In this document: positions 28,871-38,160 of the stretch, in pieces
Layout: every line of letters starts with the position of its first letter
Numbering within the stretch: the stretch's first letter is position 1
IMG/VR virus record: IMGVR_UViG_3300035698_007784
Coordinates: 1-44,566 of that record
From: a virus
Direction: 5' to 3' (one strand)
Length of the DNA: 44,566 nt
Made by a program: the position numbers and the translations under genes
The notes under the pieces: model-generated
The model's database searches: none
What the model was told of the DNA's origin: nothing
Seen by the model: the letters and a program-made list of their open reading frames with translations, nothing else

Positions 28871-30826
28871 ATGAAGTTTGATGACTCAAAGAAAGATTAC
28901 TTAGAGGCTTACGACACGGCGAACAGCGGCTGGTCGATGTGGCTTCCTGAAGCGACTTCTGATCTTGAGTTCTACGCGAACGCTCAGTGGAACGGGGAGG
29001 ACTTGAAGGTATTGAAGGAGTTGAACCGTACTGCTGTTACACTTAACAAGGTTAAGCGTACGGTGAACTTGATTTCAGGTATAGAGATCCGCGACCGTCA
29101 CATTTTAAAGATTGGCCCTACCGGTTTTGACGATGACCAGTCATGCAGTCAGATGACCGAGTTGGTTATGAACGCGATGACATGTGGCGACGGGTATGAT
29201 ATTTTGAGTGACTGTTTCAAGTGGGGTGCATTGTGTACGGGTGCGAACCTGATTGAGCCTTATTTGGATAGAGAGGGCTACATCAAGTTTGCTAGGCGTG
29301 CGCACAACTCTTTCTTGTTAGATCCTGCCTTTACGAAGAAGGACTTATCTGACTGCCGGTACATTTTGGGTGGTCAGTATTTATCGGACGGGTTGATTCT
29401 TGAGTTTATCCCTGAATTAACGAAAAAGAGCTTAGAGGAGATCCCGAAGGGCAGTTCTTTACGTTGGAACTATCTATCAAGGAATCACAAACGGAAATTA
29501 AGGATGGTCGAAGAGTTCTGGCGTCGTGACTCGAAGACGATTCCTATGATAATTGATAGAATGACAGGTAAGCAGCACGAGTTTGACGACTTCGCCACCA
29601 AATTAGGTGGGGACAAGAAGTATGCTAATTATGTCGTGGGTAACGATATCTCTGCGAACGGCTCTCCCCGTTGGAGTAAGTTCAACGCGACCAAGCGTAT
29701 GGTGACTCTGACAGTTTTTGTTGACGGCGAACCTGTAGCAGAGCAGGAGAACCCTTCTCAGATAGACGACTTCAACCAGACCTTAGTTTCTGGCGATTTC
29801 ATTCCAGAGCTTGAGAGAGACGATTTGAAGCTTCAGGGCATCGTCAGGACATTAAGAGACATCCAGAACGTCAAGAACAAGCGTATTTCACAGATGATTG
29901 ACATTGTGGAAGCTCAGTTAACCGTATGGCGGAAGGCGAAAGCTGGTTCTTTAGTAGATGACCGAGACGCTTACGGTAGTGGCCAGGGTAATGTTGTATG
30001 GATGAAGGAAGAATCTGACATGAACGACTTCCAGCAGTTACCTGGTGTGGGTATCCCTGCTGGCGTTTTTGGGCTGTTTGAGACATTAGAGAAGGAAGAG
30101 ATCCAGATTGCCGGCTTAAACGAGTCGATCTTTGGCACTGAGCAGTCGGAAGTATCTGGAGTTTTGGAGAAACAGCGTACTGGTGCCGCCTTAACTGGTC
30201 AGCAGGGTCTTTTTCAGTCATTTAGAGGCTCGAAGCGAGAGTTAGGCCGGAAGCTAGTCAAGATCATCCAGAAGAACTACTCAGACCAAAAGATCCAGAG
30301 GATCACTAATAAGCCACCTGCCCAGGACTTGAGAGTACCAGACTTCACGAAGTACGACTGTGTACCAACGGAAGGGCTCTTAACGGACTCTCAGCGTCAG
30401 TTGTACTATCTTGAGTTACGAGGGTTGAAACGTGAAGATCCGAGTATTCCTATTCCTTGGAGCGAGATTCTTGCTGCAGCGCCTATGCAGAATAAGGACC
30501 GGCTATTGGAGTCTATCAAGAAGCAGGAACAGCAGGAACAACAGCAACAGGAACAGGAACAGAAAGAGAAGCAACAGCTTGAACGTCTAAGGGAAGCCAA
30601 GATCCAGGCAGACCTTGGCCGTGGTGTAGAACGTCAGACCCAGGCGGTAGAGAACCGCACGACAGCTCAGTTGAACCGAGCGAAGCTAATGACCGAGATT
30701 CAAGACCTACAGAACAGAGGTCAGTTGGAGCAAGTTGACCGGTTGTTGGAACGGATGCGGTTAGAGATTGAGATGGAGAAGGCCATGACAGAGAGAATGA
30801 AGGCAAACTCAACAGGAGACAAGTAA
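28871..30826 (+). CDS. Portal protein (P22-like)
   Basis: 651 aa. The start (KKDYLEAYDTANSGWSMWLPEATSDLEFYANAQW, with TLNKVKRTVNLISGIE following) is the typical opening of P22-type portals, which thread the genome through the capsid vertex as a dodecamer. A Gln/Glu-rich coiled coil (about 540-575, runs of Q and E) and further helices form the C-terminal barrel, shorter than in P22. Gene order terminase-portal-scaffold-capsid supports it. TAATG overlap with the next gene. Confidence 0.85.
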   Translation: MKFDDSKKDYLEAYDTANSGWSMWLPEATSDLEFYANAQWNGEDLKVLKELNRTAVTLNKVKRTVNLISGIEIRDRHILKIGPTGFDDDQSCSQMTELVMNAMTCGDGYDILSDCFKWGALCTGANLIEPYLDREGYIKFARRAHNSFLLDPAFTKKDLSDCRYILGGQYLSDGLILEFIPELTKKSLEEIPKGSSLRWNYLSRNHKRKLRMVEEFWRRDSKTIPMIIDRMTGKQHEFDDFATKLGGDKKYANYVVGNDISANGSPRWSKFNATKRMVTLTVFVDGEPVAEQENPSQIDDFNQTLVSGDFIPELERDDLKLQGIVRTLRDIQNVKNKRISQMIDIVEAQLTVWRKAKAGSLVDDRDAYGSGQGNVVWMKEESDMNDFQQLPGVGIPAGVFGLFETLEKEEIQIAGLNESIFGTEQSEVSGVLEKQRTGAALTGQQGLFQSFRGSKRELGRKLVKIIQKNYSDQKIQRITNKPPAQDLRVPDFTKYDCVPTEGLLTDSQRQLYYLELRGLKREDPSIPIPWSEILAAAPMQNKDRLLESIKKQEQQEQQQQEQEQKEKQQLERLREAKIQADLGRGVERQTQAVENRTTAQLNRAKLMTEIQDLQNRGQLEQVDRLLERMRLEIEMEKAMTERMKANSTGDK

Positions 30827-31230
30827 TGCCCCAGACAGGTGAAATCAGAGACGAGCTTAGAAAAGAGCTTCTCAGGAACCTAGACCGCATCGTAGGTCAC
30901 GATGGTCTGAAGAACTTTGACCCTGCCTTAACGAACTACGGTCATTGGGAGCATCTGACTAAGGTCATGGAACGCAGAACGAAACATGCGAAGAACTATT
31001 GGCTCTTAATCCACGACAAGTGGGTGGGTGACGTTCTTCATACGTTCATTATCGTTCTTGACGGTATGCCGGACAAGTTCATAGGTACTCAAGTATGGCA
31101 GGTTAACGAATCGAGAGGGAAGGTTGACTGTCGATGGGTATTACCGATAGACCGACCGGCGACGAATGTAGACTTGGTAGACCCTTCTGGCAAGATTCTT
31201 GAGAGTGCGAAGGGAGCGCCGTTACATTGA
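30826..31230 (+). CDS. Structural-operon protein, unknown
   Basis: 134 aa. Helical N-terminus (EIRDELRKELLRNLDRIVGHDG), then beta-rich with KNYWLLIHDKWVGDVLHTFIIVL. No recognised family. Coupled to portal (TAATG) and to the small gene after it (TTGA overlap). Could be a head-completion or portal-associated protein. Confidence 0.6.
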   Translation: MPQTGEIRDELRKELLRNLDRIVGHDGLKNFDPALTNYGHWEHLTKVMERRTKHAKNYWLLIHDKWVGDVLHTFIIVLDGMPDKFIGTQVWQVNESRGKVDCRWVLPIDRPATNVDLVDPSGKILESAKGAPLH

Positions 31231-31379
31231 CGAATAAGAAGGTAAAAGAAGAGCTGGACAAGATCATTAAAGAGCATCCAGATTTTACTGGTAAGTGTGA
31301 AATAAACTATAAGGCTGGACGGCCTATGGATATTAACACAACGATACGTATATCGTTGAAAGAACAGAAGACCTATTAA
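31227..31379 (+). CDS. 50-aa TTG-start protein (DUF2292/YezD-like pattern)
   Basis: TTG at 31227 overlaps the previous stop (TTGA) and has AAGGGAG upstream at good spacing; the frame ends at 31379. The pattern DKIIKEHPDFTGKCEINYKAGRP resembles the small YezD/DUF2292-type proteins common in phages and bacteria, of unknown role. The rare start and short length make it easy to miss. Confidence 0.6.
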   Translation: MTNKKVKEELDKIIKEHPDFTGKCEINYKAGRPMDINTTIRISLKEQKTY

Positions 31380-31391
31380 GTGGAGATTACA

Positions 31392-32144
31392 ATGAGCGAA
31401 GAACAAGCCGTCGAATCGGCTCAAACGGACGTTACTGCTGGTGCCGCTGGTGCCGCATCTGGTGCCGTCGACCAGACTACGGGCGATACAGTTCCTGACG
31501 CCGGGGAACAATCTCAAGAACAAACGGGTGTAGAGCAAGGTGCCGCCGACCAGAGTCACGAGAAAACAGTACCTTTGACAGCGTTAGAGGCCGAACGACA
31601 GAAACGACAGCAGTTAGAATTTCAACTAAATCAGATGACGCAACAGCAACCACCCCAGCAGCAACTGTCACAAAAGGACATGGTCATGCAGCAGTACGGC
31701 CTTGAACAGAGTGACATTGTGGAGTCTGACAAGCTGGCCCAGATCCTAGCATCGGAGCGTCAGGCATTTGCTAAAGCGTTAGAGTCGTTACAGTATCAGT
31801 CGAAGCACAAAGACTTTACTGAAGTCGTTGGTGACGGTCAACAGTTCGCTACTCCACTAATGGAACGTTTAAATGCAAACCCGAACTTAATGCGTGCTTT
31901 GAAATCAAGTCCTGATTGGCAAGAGTTAGCTTACGAGATTGGCAGCTTACAGAAACAGGTAAGCAAGCTAAAGAGTGGTAAGGCCACTCAATCTCAGGTA
32001 GCAGAAACGGTGAACAACATCACACGATTGATTCCTCCTGGAGCGTCAGGTTCTTCGGGAGCCATTAATCAGAGTTCCCGTTACTCCGATATGCCAAGAG
32101 ATGACTTTGAGGCAGAGGTATCGCGTATAAAAAGGAGTGGCTAA
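31392..32144 (+). CDS. Capsid scaffold protein (putative)
   Basis: 250 aa from the ATG at 31392 (GTGGAG upstream). Acidic, low-complexity N-terminus, Q-rich coiled coil (LEAERQKRQQLEFQLNQMTQQQ), helical C-terminus, and a basic last segment (RIKRSG) such as scaffolds use to touch the capsid protein. Located between portal and capsid genes, where scaffolds lie. Assignment from composition and position. Confidence 0.65.
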   Translation: MSEEQAVESAQTDVTAGAAGAASGAVDQTTGDTVPDAGEQSQEQTGVEQGAADQSHEKTVPLTALEAERQKRQQLEFQLNQMTQQQPPQQQLSQKDMVMQQYGLEQSDIVESDKLAQILASERQAFAKALESLQYQSKHKDFTEVVGDGQQFATPLMERLNANPNLMRALKSSPDWQELAYEIGSLQKQVSKLKSGKATQSQVAETVNNITRLIPPGASGSSGAINQSSRYSDMPRDDFEAEVSRIKRSG

Positions 32145-32147
32145 ACA

Positions 32148-33074
32148 ATGGCTAATCTCACAACGACAACCACACAGATCGATCATCCAGTAGATGTCTA
32201 CTATGATCGTCTGCTGTTGGAACGAACGACCCCACTGTTGGTACACGCTCAATTTGGGCAGATGCGTAACATCCCCAATAAAAGCGGCGATACCATTAAA
32301 TTCCGGCGTTACGCTTCACTTTCGGTAGCAACCACCCCTCTCACTGAAGGCGAAGATCCCAACGCCCAACAGATCAGCAAGACGGACATTCTGGCCCAGG
32401 TAGCCTGGTACGGCACGTTCGTCAAAGTCACGGATCGCGTTTCCTTGACTGTCGCAGATGCAGTCACTTCAGAGATCGTTGAGATCCTCGGTGAGAACCG
32501 TGGCGAAACGATTGACGAGTTGACCCGCGACGTTCTTGGTGCTACGGCATCCTCGACAACCTGCTCGAACGGTACTGGAACGGCAACCTTGCTGAACCGC
32601 ACTGATATTGACACGGTAGTCCAAACCCTTTACGGTAACCGAGCGAAGTTCATCACAAGTTCCTTGAAGGCTTCTACAGGTCAAGGCACGGCTCCGATTC
32701 GTCCCTCTTATATGGGGATTCTCGACACCGACTTGATTGACGATCTGGAAGTTGTTTCTGGTTACAAGAACACTGTAGAGTACGGCAACTGGACGAATCT
32801 CTACGAGGGCGAATGGGGTGCGACTGGTAATGTTCGATGGATCGCCACGGACAAGGGTTATACTTCCAGCACCAACTACCACTGTCCCATTATCGGCAAG
32901 AACGCTTACGGCGTAACGTCGATTGACATGGGTACAGCAGAGCTAATCCACCACACGCCTAAAGAGGCGGGAAGCGCCTTGGAAATGTACGAGACCTTGG
33001 GTTGGAAGCAGCCTCATGTAGCTCGAATCCTCAACGATAACTTCATTCATGTACTCATCTGCACGAATGGCTAA
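32148..33074 (+). CDS. Major capsid protein, N4-gp56 family
   Basis: 308 aa. The opening (DVYYDRLLLERTTPLLVHAQFGQMRNIPNKSGDTIKFRRY, then LTEGEDP and ISKTDILAQVAWYGTFVKVTDRV) and the later PSYMGILDTDLIDDL are characteristic of the N4-gp56-type HK97-fold capsid family. Strong codon bias compared with neighbours and three-base spacing from the scaffold gene fit a highly expressed protein. It forms the icosahedral shell. Confidence 0.9.
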   Translation: MANLTTTTTQIDHPVDVYYDRLLLERTTPLLVHAQFGQMRNIPNKSGDTIKFRRYASLSVATTPLTEGEDPNAQQISKTDILAQVAWYGTFVKVTDRVSLTVADAVTSEIVEILGENRGETIDELTRDVLGATASSTTCSNGTGTATLLNRTDIDTVVQTLYGNRAKFITSSLKASTGQGTAPIRPSYMGILDTDLIDDLEVVSGYKNTVEYGNWTNLYEGEWGATGNVRWIATDKGYTSSTNYHCPIIGKNAYGVTSIDMGTAELIHHTPKEAGSALEMYETLGWKQPHVARILNDNFIHVLICTNG

Positions 33075-33090
33075 TACAAGGAGCTGAATA

Positions 33091-33708
33091 ATGGATACAG
33101 CAACTGTTGAACGAATTTGGATTGCTGACGGCAACGCTGTCAATGTCGATTGTGGGTTTATCCCCAATCGGTGCATCCTCTTTTATGATTATGAACAAAC
33201 GAATCCGTTACGGATTGACTGGTCATATAATCTATACAAACTCCGTACTGCCTACGGTCTTTTGACTACAGGTTCATCTGGAGTTATCACACAACTCAGT
33301 ACTGCTGCTACGGGGATTATTCCTTATGATTCATCTTCTGCAACCCCGACTATCAACGAATATACCACAACGGTATCGACGGCTGCTACTGCACGAACTG
33401 CTACGGCGGCAGGTACTTACGTCAAGCCTTCGACGAGTTCCACAATGGATCGTGACGCAGTATTTGAGTGTGTAACGGCTGGTACGGGTGCTGCTGAACC
33501 GACTTGGCCTCTGGGTATTGGCGAGCAGATTCTTGAAACTGCTGGTGATGTTGTTTGGGAGCGTGTAAACGTAGCCCGCGAAAACGGCGGATTCCAGGGC
33601 GTAACCGTCGGAGCAACTACACAGACTGACGGATATTATTGTGTCCTTTACGCAGAGCGTGGCGATTCCAAGGACCTGGGCAACGCGGACAATATTCTTC
33701 CTGCATAA
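33091..33708 (+). CDS. Capsid-associated protein, unknown (decoration candidate)
   Basis: 205 aa, beta-rich, threonine/alanine-rich middle (STAATARTATAAGTYVKPS). Residues 110-145 contain FECVTAGTGAAEPTWP, a motif common in phage head-fibre and tail surface proteins. Placed directly after the capsid gene with its own GGAGCTG site. A capsid decoration or head-fibre protein is the best guess. Confidence 0.55.
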   Translation: MDTATVERIWIADGNAVNVDCGFIPNRCILFYDYEQTNPLRIDWSYNLYKLRTAYGLLTTGSSGVITQLSTAATGIIPYDSSSATPTINEYTTTVSTAATARTATAAGTYVKPSTSSTMDRDAVFECVTAGTGAAEPTWPLGIGEQILETAGDVVWERVNVARENGGFQGVTVGATTQTDGYYCVLYAERGDSKDLGNADNILPA

Positions 33709-33721
33709 AAAGGAGTAACTT

Positions 33722-34270
33722 ATGTCAACAACCCTAGACAAAATGGGTTCCGATGAACTTAGGGCAAAAGCCCGTGAACTGAACGTGGACGTTCCCGGAG
33801 CGTTAAAGAACGAAGATAAGCTCCGAGAACTATTGAGGCCGCATATGGCACCTAAAGTTGAACCAACTGAACAAGAGTTAGCTATTCGTGAACGTGTTCG
33901 CATTGAAGAAGCGGAACGTAAAGTGATCGCCAAACGCGAAGAAGAAGCGATCACGAAGCTAGGTCTTGAGATTGGTGACAAAAAGAAGTGTTACGAAGAT
34001 ATCGAAATCGAAAAGAGTCCCAAACGGAAGTATAGATTCGTGAACGTCGAGTGCGCTACCGAAGATGTATCCTTCTGTTTAGGGACTCATCGATATCATC
34101 TCTTCGATGGTATGGAATACGAACTTCCAGAGTTTGTTCCGAAAATACTTCAGGAAAGATGTCGCTTACCGATCTACAAGACGGTCCCAGATGGGGAAGG
34201 TGGTTCAACTTCAAAGAAGGTTGACGACCGGCCACGGTTCAGTTTTGAAGACTTAGGAGAAGTCGCATGA
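33722..34270 (+). CDS. Virion-region protein with N-terminal SAP/HeH-like motif
   Basis: 182 aa. Residues 5-38 (LDKMGSDELRAKARELNVDVPGALKNEDKLRELL) form a helix-extended-helix (SAP/HeH-like) nucleic-acid-binding motif. A charged coiled coil follows (about 50-85), then a compact beta domain with CxxxxC spacing. Such proteins occur beside capsid genes in other podoviruses without firm function. AAAAGGAG leader; ATGA overlap downstream. Confidence 0.6.
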   Translation: MSTTLDKMGSDELRAKARELNVDVPGALKNEDKLRELLRPHMAPKVEPTEQELAIRERVRIEEAERKVIAKREEEAITKLGLEIGDKKKCYEDIEIEKSPKRKYRFVNVECATEDVSFCLGTHRYHLFDGMEYELPEFVPKILQERCRLPIYKTVPDGEGGSTSKKVDDRPRFSFEDLGEVA

Positions 34271-34518
34271 GACGCGAAGACTTAGATACTCCTGACAAGC
34301 TGTTGAAGGCTTTTATTACGATTGAAAAGAAGTTAGCTCAATTCTACGAAGCGATGAAAACTTCGTTGGAAGTTGTGGGCGACTTGGATGTCAGAGTAGA
34401 AAAGCTAGATAAGGCTTTGAAGGCAAAACCGATACAAGAGCCCCCAAAGGCTCCAAAAGAGCCCCCAAAGGCTCCAAAAGAGTCCAAGAAGGCTCCTAAA
34501 AAAGGAGCATACAAATGA
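34267..34518 (+). CDS. Small coiled-coil protein with Lys-Pro tail repeats
   Basis: 83 aa. A helical coiled coil (about 5-57) leads into a tail of KAPKEPP repeats encoded by two identical 21-bp units (34441-34482), then KESKKAPKK. The basic proline-rich tail could bind DNA or another virion protein. Overlaps the next gene by ATGA. Confidence 0.6.
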   Translation: MRREDLDTPDKLLKAFITIEKKLAQFYEAMKTSLEVVGDLDVRVEKLDKALKAKPIQEPPKAPKEPPKAPKESKKAPKKGAYK

Positions 34519-35567
34519 AAAGACTAATCTTAATGTGTGGACTTGTGATGTTGCTCGCTTGGCCTTGCCAGGCAACGATTTCCAAGACTCCATATAACTT
34601 CTCGAATCTGAATACGACATCTGGTATTGTAAGTCAAATGAGGGATCTCGTTGACGAAATTAACGATGAGATTTCTGGATCGGCTTATCTTGGGACTGGT
34701 AAAAGATTCTATGTTGACAGTTCTGTTGGTGCCGACACCAACACAGGCACCAAGCCTGAATGGGCAATGGCTACTATTAATGGGGCAATAGGTCTTTGCA
34801 CTGCTGACCGGGGTGATGAAATTGTCGTCTTACAGGGTCACAATACTGCTATAACTGGTGCAGATGGTGTCGATTGTGATATTTCCGGTATTACTATAAC
34901 TGGCCTTGGCAACGGTACACTAAAGCCGACTCTTGACTACGACCATGCCAACGGTGAGTTTGTTATTGGTGCTGGTAATGTTACTATCAAGAATCTACGT
35001 TTTAGAGTATCCGCGAATGCGGTTACCAAGGCGATTGACATTGAGACTGCTGGTTTGAATGCTCATATTATTGGTTGTGAGTTCGGTTACGCTGAGACTT
35101 CAACTGATGAGTTTGCTTCTGCGATTATTGTTGCAGCGAATGATGTGACGATTAGCGGATGTACGTTTAGGGCTGGTGGCCAAGCGGCTGTTTCAGCTAT
35201 TTCTGTCCCTGCAGCACAGGACAACTTAGTCATTGAATATTGCAAGATGTTTGGCGATTATTCGACGGCAGTATTCTCTGGTGTTGGTGTGGTAACAGAA
35301 TTTGAACTTGCCTACAATGTTCTGTTCAATGGGACAATGAGCGGTGATGGTGAACTTCATAGCGAACCAGCTATTGAGGTCGCCAATGATTCGTCTGGAT
35401 TTGTTCACGACAATCGCATTGTCTCAGATGTAGCAACGGGTATACTTATGCGTGTTGCAGACGATGTCTGTTTTATGAACAACTTCATTCTTGATACGGA
35501 TGGTGACGAGTTCTCTGGAACTAAAGAAGACTCCGCAGCGAGCATTGCTGCTCATGCTGACGGTTAA
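34515..35567 (+). CDS. Exported right-handed beta-helix protein
   Basis: 350 aa. Signal peptide MKRLILMCGLVMLLAWPCQA, a short coiled coil (about 35-55), then FYVDSSVGADTNTG and a regular beta-helix with rungs such as VTISGCTFRAGGQAAVS and LVIEYCKMFGD, rung spacing about 22-26 residues. Similar proteins occur in phages as capsid or tail surface spikes. Starts after AAAGGAG inside the end of the previous gene. Attachment to glycans is likely; enzymatic residues are not identifiable. Confidence 0.7.
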   Translation: MKRLILMCGLVMLLAWPCQATISKTPYNFSNLNTTSGIVSQMRDLVDEINDEISGSAYLGTGKRFYVDSSVGADTNTGTKPEWAMATINGAIGLCTADRGDEIVVLQGHNTAITGADGVDCDISGITITGLGNGTLKPTLDYDHANGEFVIGAGNVTIKNLRFRVSANAVTKAIDIETAGLNAHIIGCEFGYAETSTDEFASAIIVAANDVTISGCTFRAGGQAAVSAISVPAAQDNLVIEYCKMFGDYSTAVFSGVGVVTEFELAYNVLFNGTMSGDGELHSEPAIEVANDSSGFVHDNRIVSDVATGILMRVADDVCFMNNFILDTDGDEFSGTKEDSAASIAAHADG

Positions 35568-35595
35568 AATTGATACTTCCTCCTTCTCTCGACTC

Positions 35596-35619
35596 GGGGA
35601 CGGTTTAACAGCCGTCCCC
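35596..35619 (+). terminator. Strong stem-loop after the first beta-helix gene
   Basis: GGGGACGG (35596-35603) and CCGTCCCC (35612-35619), 8-nt loop, extended by CTCGG/CCGAG-type outer pairs. No T run follows on the plus strand, so it may act as an RNA-stability stem or processing point rather than a full terminator. Confidence 0.5.
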
Positions 35620-35643
35620 TGGCCGAGCTAATATAGCGTGCGG

Positions 35644-35958
35644 ATGGGAAGAAAGTGGCGTGAAGTCATGGTAGTATGTGAAAGCAGAGACAATGACATG
35701 GACGAAATGGGAATGTATAATTCCATATGCGACAAAAGATTTACGCACCTTGAAGAGAGGTTTGATAAGCGTCATACCACGATAGAAGGCAAAGTTGACA
35801 AGGTTATAGTGCTATTGCAAGGGAATGGTAAGCAGGGCATTAAAGATATGGCTCTAAATAATAAACGTTGGATACAGCGTGTTATGTGGGGTTTGGGAGT
35901 TTTATTTATTGCAGTTGTAACGGCTATTGCTAAAGGACATTTTCAGGCGCATCCATGA
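35644..35958 (+). CDS. XhlA-like coiled-coil membrane protein (holin-associated candidate)
   Basis: 104 aa from the ATG at 35644; a GTG two codons earlier and ATGs at 35668 and 35698 are alternatives. Coiled coil (KRFTHLEERFDKRHTTIEGKVDKVIVLLQ) followed by one membrane segment near the C-terminus (VMWGLGVLFIAVVTAIAKG), the architecture of haemolysin XhlA-type phage proteins. Lies among exported fibre genes, so it might instead anchor them. Overlaps the next start (ATGA). Confidence 0.55.
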   Translation: MGRKWREVMVVCESRDNDMDEMGMYNSICDKRFTHLEERFDKRHTTIEGKVDKVIVLLQGNGKQGIKDMALNNKRWIQRVMWGLGVLFIAVVTAIAKGHFQAHP

Positions 35959-36731
35959 AACGAATAGGCATACTATTATTGATGTTGTGCGGCGTTGCGT
36001 CTGGTCAATATGCGGTAGTCATTGCTGGCGTAACTCCCCCAGAGTCTAATCCGCCTACGCCCAATCCTGCCACTTTCTCCGTGGCTCCTGCTGCTGTCAG
36101 TGCTGAGGCTATCACGATGACGGCAACAACCGGTACGGACGAAAACCCTATCTACTATTACTTTGCAGAGACTAGTGGCGGAACAGGTGGTTCTGATAGC
36201 GGTTGGCAATTAGGCCAAAGCTATACTGATTCATTACTAGCCAGTGACACCGTCTATACTTATACTGTACAGACGAAAGATGCGTTGGACAACACCGGCA
36301 CTGCTTCAGGCGGAGAATCAGCAACAACTCCGGCAACAGGGGATGTGTACTATGTTGCGACGGATGGGGATAATGGTGCAGATGGGGCGATTAGAACTCC
36401 ATGGCTAACGATTGACTATGGCGATAGTCGGCTATCAGCAGGGGACACCCTGTACGTTCGTGGTGGCCGTTACTCTGAATATGTAATTCCTCAAAGTAGC
36501 GGGACAGTAGGAAATCCAACTACAATCTCCGCGTATCAAAGTGAAGAAGTGATTATTGATAGAACCGTTGCGGTAACCGGTTTTGTACAATGCCTAAGCG
36601 ATGATCCTAATTTGACTGTAGGGGGTGTAACAAATTCTAATTATGCCAGTATATACCGAGCCAAATTTCTAACATCGGCATTACCTACAGATATTTATGA
36701 TACGATGTTTTTGAGGACGATGTATTATTGA
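35955..36731 (+). CDS. Exported Fn3 + beta-helix protein, N-terminal part (reading frame interrupted)
   Basis: 258 aa. Signal peptide MKRIGILLLMLCGVASG, an Fn3-like domain (about 38-125: PATFSVAPAAVS .. YYYFAETSGGTGGSDSGWQ .. TVYTYTVQTKDALDNTG), then YYVATDGDNGADGAIRTPW and GDTLYVRGGRYSE, the usual opening of right-handed beta-helix proteins. The chain stops in the middle of that fold; the rest is in the -1 frame (36728-38137). One extra T in the TTTTT tract at 36708-36712 would fuse them. The Fn3 wording is typical of secreted PVC-group proteins as I recall them. Confidence 0.65.
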   Translation: MKRIGILLLMLCGVASGQYAVVIAGVTPPESNPPTPNPATFSVAPAAVSAEAITMTATTGTDENPIYYYFAETSGGTGGSDSGWQLGQSYTDSLLASDTVYTYTVQTKDALDNTGTASGGESATTPATGDVYYVATDGDNGADGAIRTPWLTIDYGDSRLSAGDTLYVRGGRYSEYVIPQSSGTVGNPTTISAYQSEEVIIDRTVAVTGFVQCLSDDPNLTVGGVTNSNYASIYRAKFLTSALPTDIYDTMFLRTMYY

Positions 36732-38137
36732 TCCTTTGCAGTGAACCAAATCAAGTTTTCGGCCACCGAAAGGACACATTCCTTTATACCGCATTAGAGG
36801 CAGAGGCATATGGTGTTCGTGATCGGGTAATTGACTCAGACCTAACCCAAGCGGCTGACTATTGGAATGGGGCGATTCTAGCTGTTCACGTCACAAATTA
36901 CGCCAATCGTCAAGACCACAAGGCTATAACAGACTTTACCGCTTCGCCAGGAACATTGATTTTGGAAAGTGATTTGGGAGTGTACGTTGACGATACTATC
37001 TCGGCTGGTGATAGTTATCGGATTGTCAATCATCCTCACATTATCAATGGCTCTGGAGAGTTTTATTTAATTGAAGATGCTGGAGACGCTGCTTATACAT
37101 GGGTTTATTTGTGGCCGAATGATACAGCTAATTTGGCTAGTAATATCAGGATGACACCGAAAAGTTCCAATTCATCCTTGTCTTTTTTTGAGGACAGCTA
37201 TTACGATATCAATGGGATTACGAGTTTTGGGTCACCGACATACGGTTTTCGGATGCAAGATTGTAATAATATTAATCTTACTAATTGCAGTGTTATATAC
37301 AATTCAAATATTACCGCTATTTATATGTACGGAGATGTTGAATCAGTTGTAATTTCAGATTGTGCCGTATATCGTGGGCGTGGAACGGGCATTTTTGGCT
37401 ATACCGTTGACGGTCTGGCTATACGAAATAGCACAGTTACAGATCAAAGCATGTATTTTGTTAGTACAAGTAACGTCGAGATCTCTCATAATACAATCCA
37501 AGGTAAACTTGGCACTCACTCCAACGGTATAGCGATATATACCGGGTCAAGTGACTTCCTTGTGGCTCATAATAAAATACTATTACTGGATTCTCCAGTA
37601 TCTAATGCCGTGACGTTCAACACTCCAACGGATTTGTATTTTTTCGGAAACCTAATAGTAACTGATTGGAGTTTGAGTGTTACGCCATGGAGTGCAATTA
37701 CTGACGATTGGCATTGGATACACAACACTGTTTATAGTACGAATAGCGAAACAAGAGCTTTGTATTTCTTCTATGGAACGCCGAGCTTCTTCGTCAAAAA
37801 CAATATTATTGACGGCCCATATACGTACAACGGGCAGCCGGGCAGTCCGAATAGAGACTACAACCTATGGACAATGGACGGAGGCAATACGGGCACGGGT
37901 AGTTGGTCATTGTCTACTAATGAAATCCTAGACACGAACTATGCTGACGTGTTTGTTGATTACGCGAGTGCAGATTTCAACATACCCTCAGACTCTCAAG
38001 CCGCGGAGGCAGGGACAGCAACATTGACACTGCCAACAGTTCAATGGCCTGCTTATGATTTTTCAGTAGACCTTAACGGCAACGCCTGGGCGAGCCCACC
38101 GTCGATGGGAGCTTTTGAGGTAATTGTGGCCGAATAA
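36728..38137 (+). CDS. Beta-helix protein, C-terminal part of the interrupted gene
   Basis: 469 aa by a TTG start overlapping the previous stop (TTGA); this may be real coupling or simply the continuation after a frameshift. Contents: an insertion domain (DLTQAADYWNGAILAVHV .. GEFYLIEDAGDAAYTWVYLWPND), then beta-helix rungs (NINLTNCSVIYNSNITAIYMYG, VVISDCAVYRGRGTGIF, VEISHNTIQGKL), ending in VDLNGNAWASPPSMGAFE, a closing motif of secreted bacterial beta-helix proteins. Without the 35955 part it has no signal peptide and half a domain, so one gene is the better reading. Confidence 0.65.
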   Translation: MILCSEPNQVFGHRKDTFLYTALEAEAYGVRDRVIDSDLTQAADYWNGAILAVHVTNYANRQDHKAITDFTASPGTLILESDLGVYVDDTISAGDSYRIVNHPHIINGSGEFYLIEDAGDAAYTWVYLWPNDTANLASNIRMTPKSSNSSLSFFEDSYYDINGITSFGSPTYGFRMQDCNNINLTNCSVIYNSNITAIYMYGDVESVVISDCAVYRGRGTGIFGYTVDGLAIRNSTVTDQSMYFVSTSNVEISHNTIQGKLGTHSNGIAIYTGSSDFLVAHNKILLLDSPVSNAVTFNTPTDLYFFGNLIVTDWSLSVTPWSAITDDWHWIHNTVYSTNSETRALYFFYGTPSFFVKNNIIDGPYTYNGQPGSPNRDYNLWTMDGGNTGTGSWSLSTNEILDTNYADVFVDYASADFNIPSDSQAAEAGTATLTLPTVQWPAYDFSVDLNGNAWASPPSMGAFEVIVAE

Positions 38138-38160
38138 GTACGTTATTGTAAGGAAAGAAG

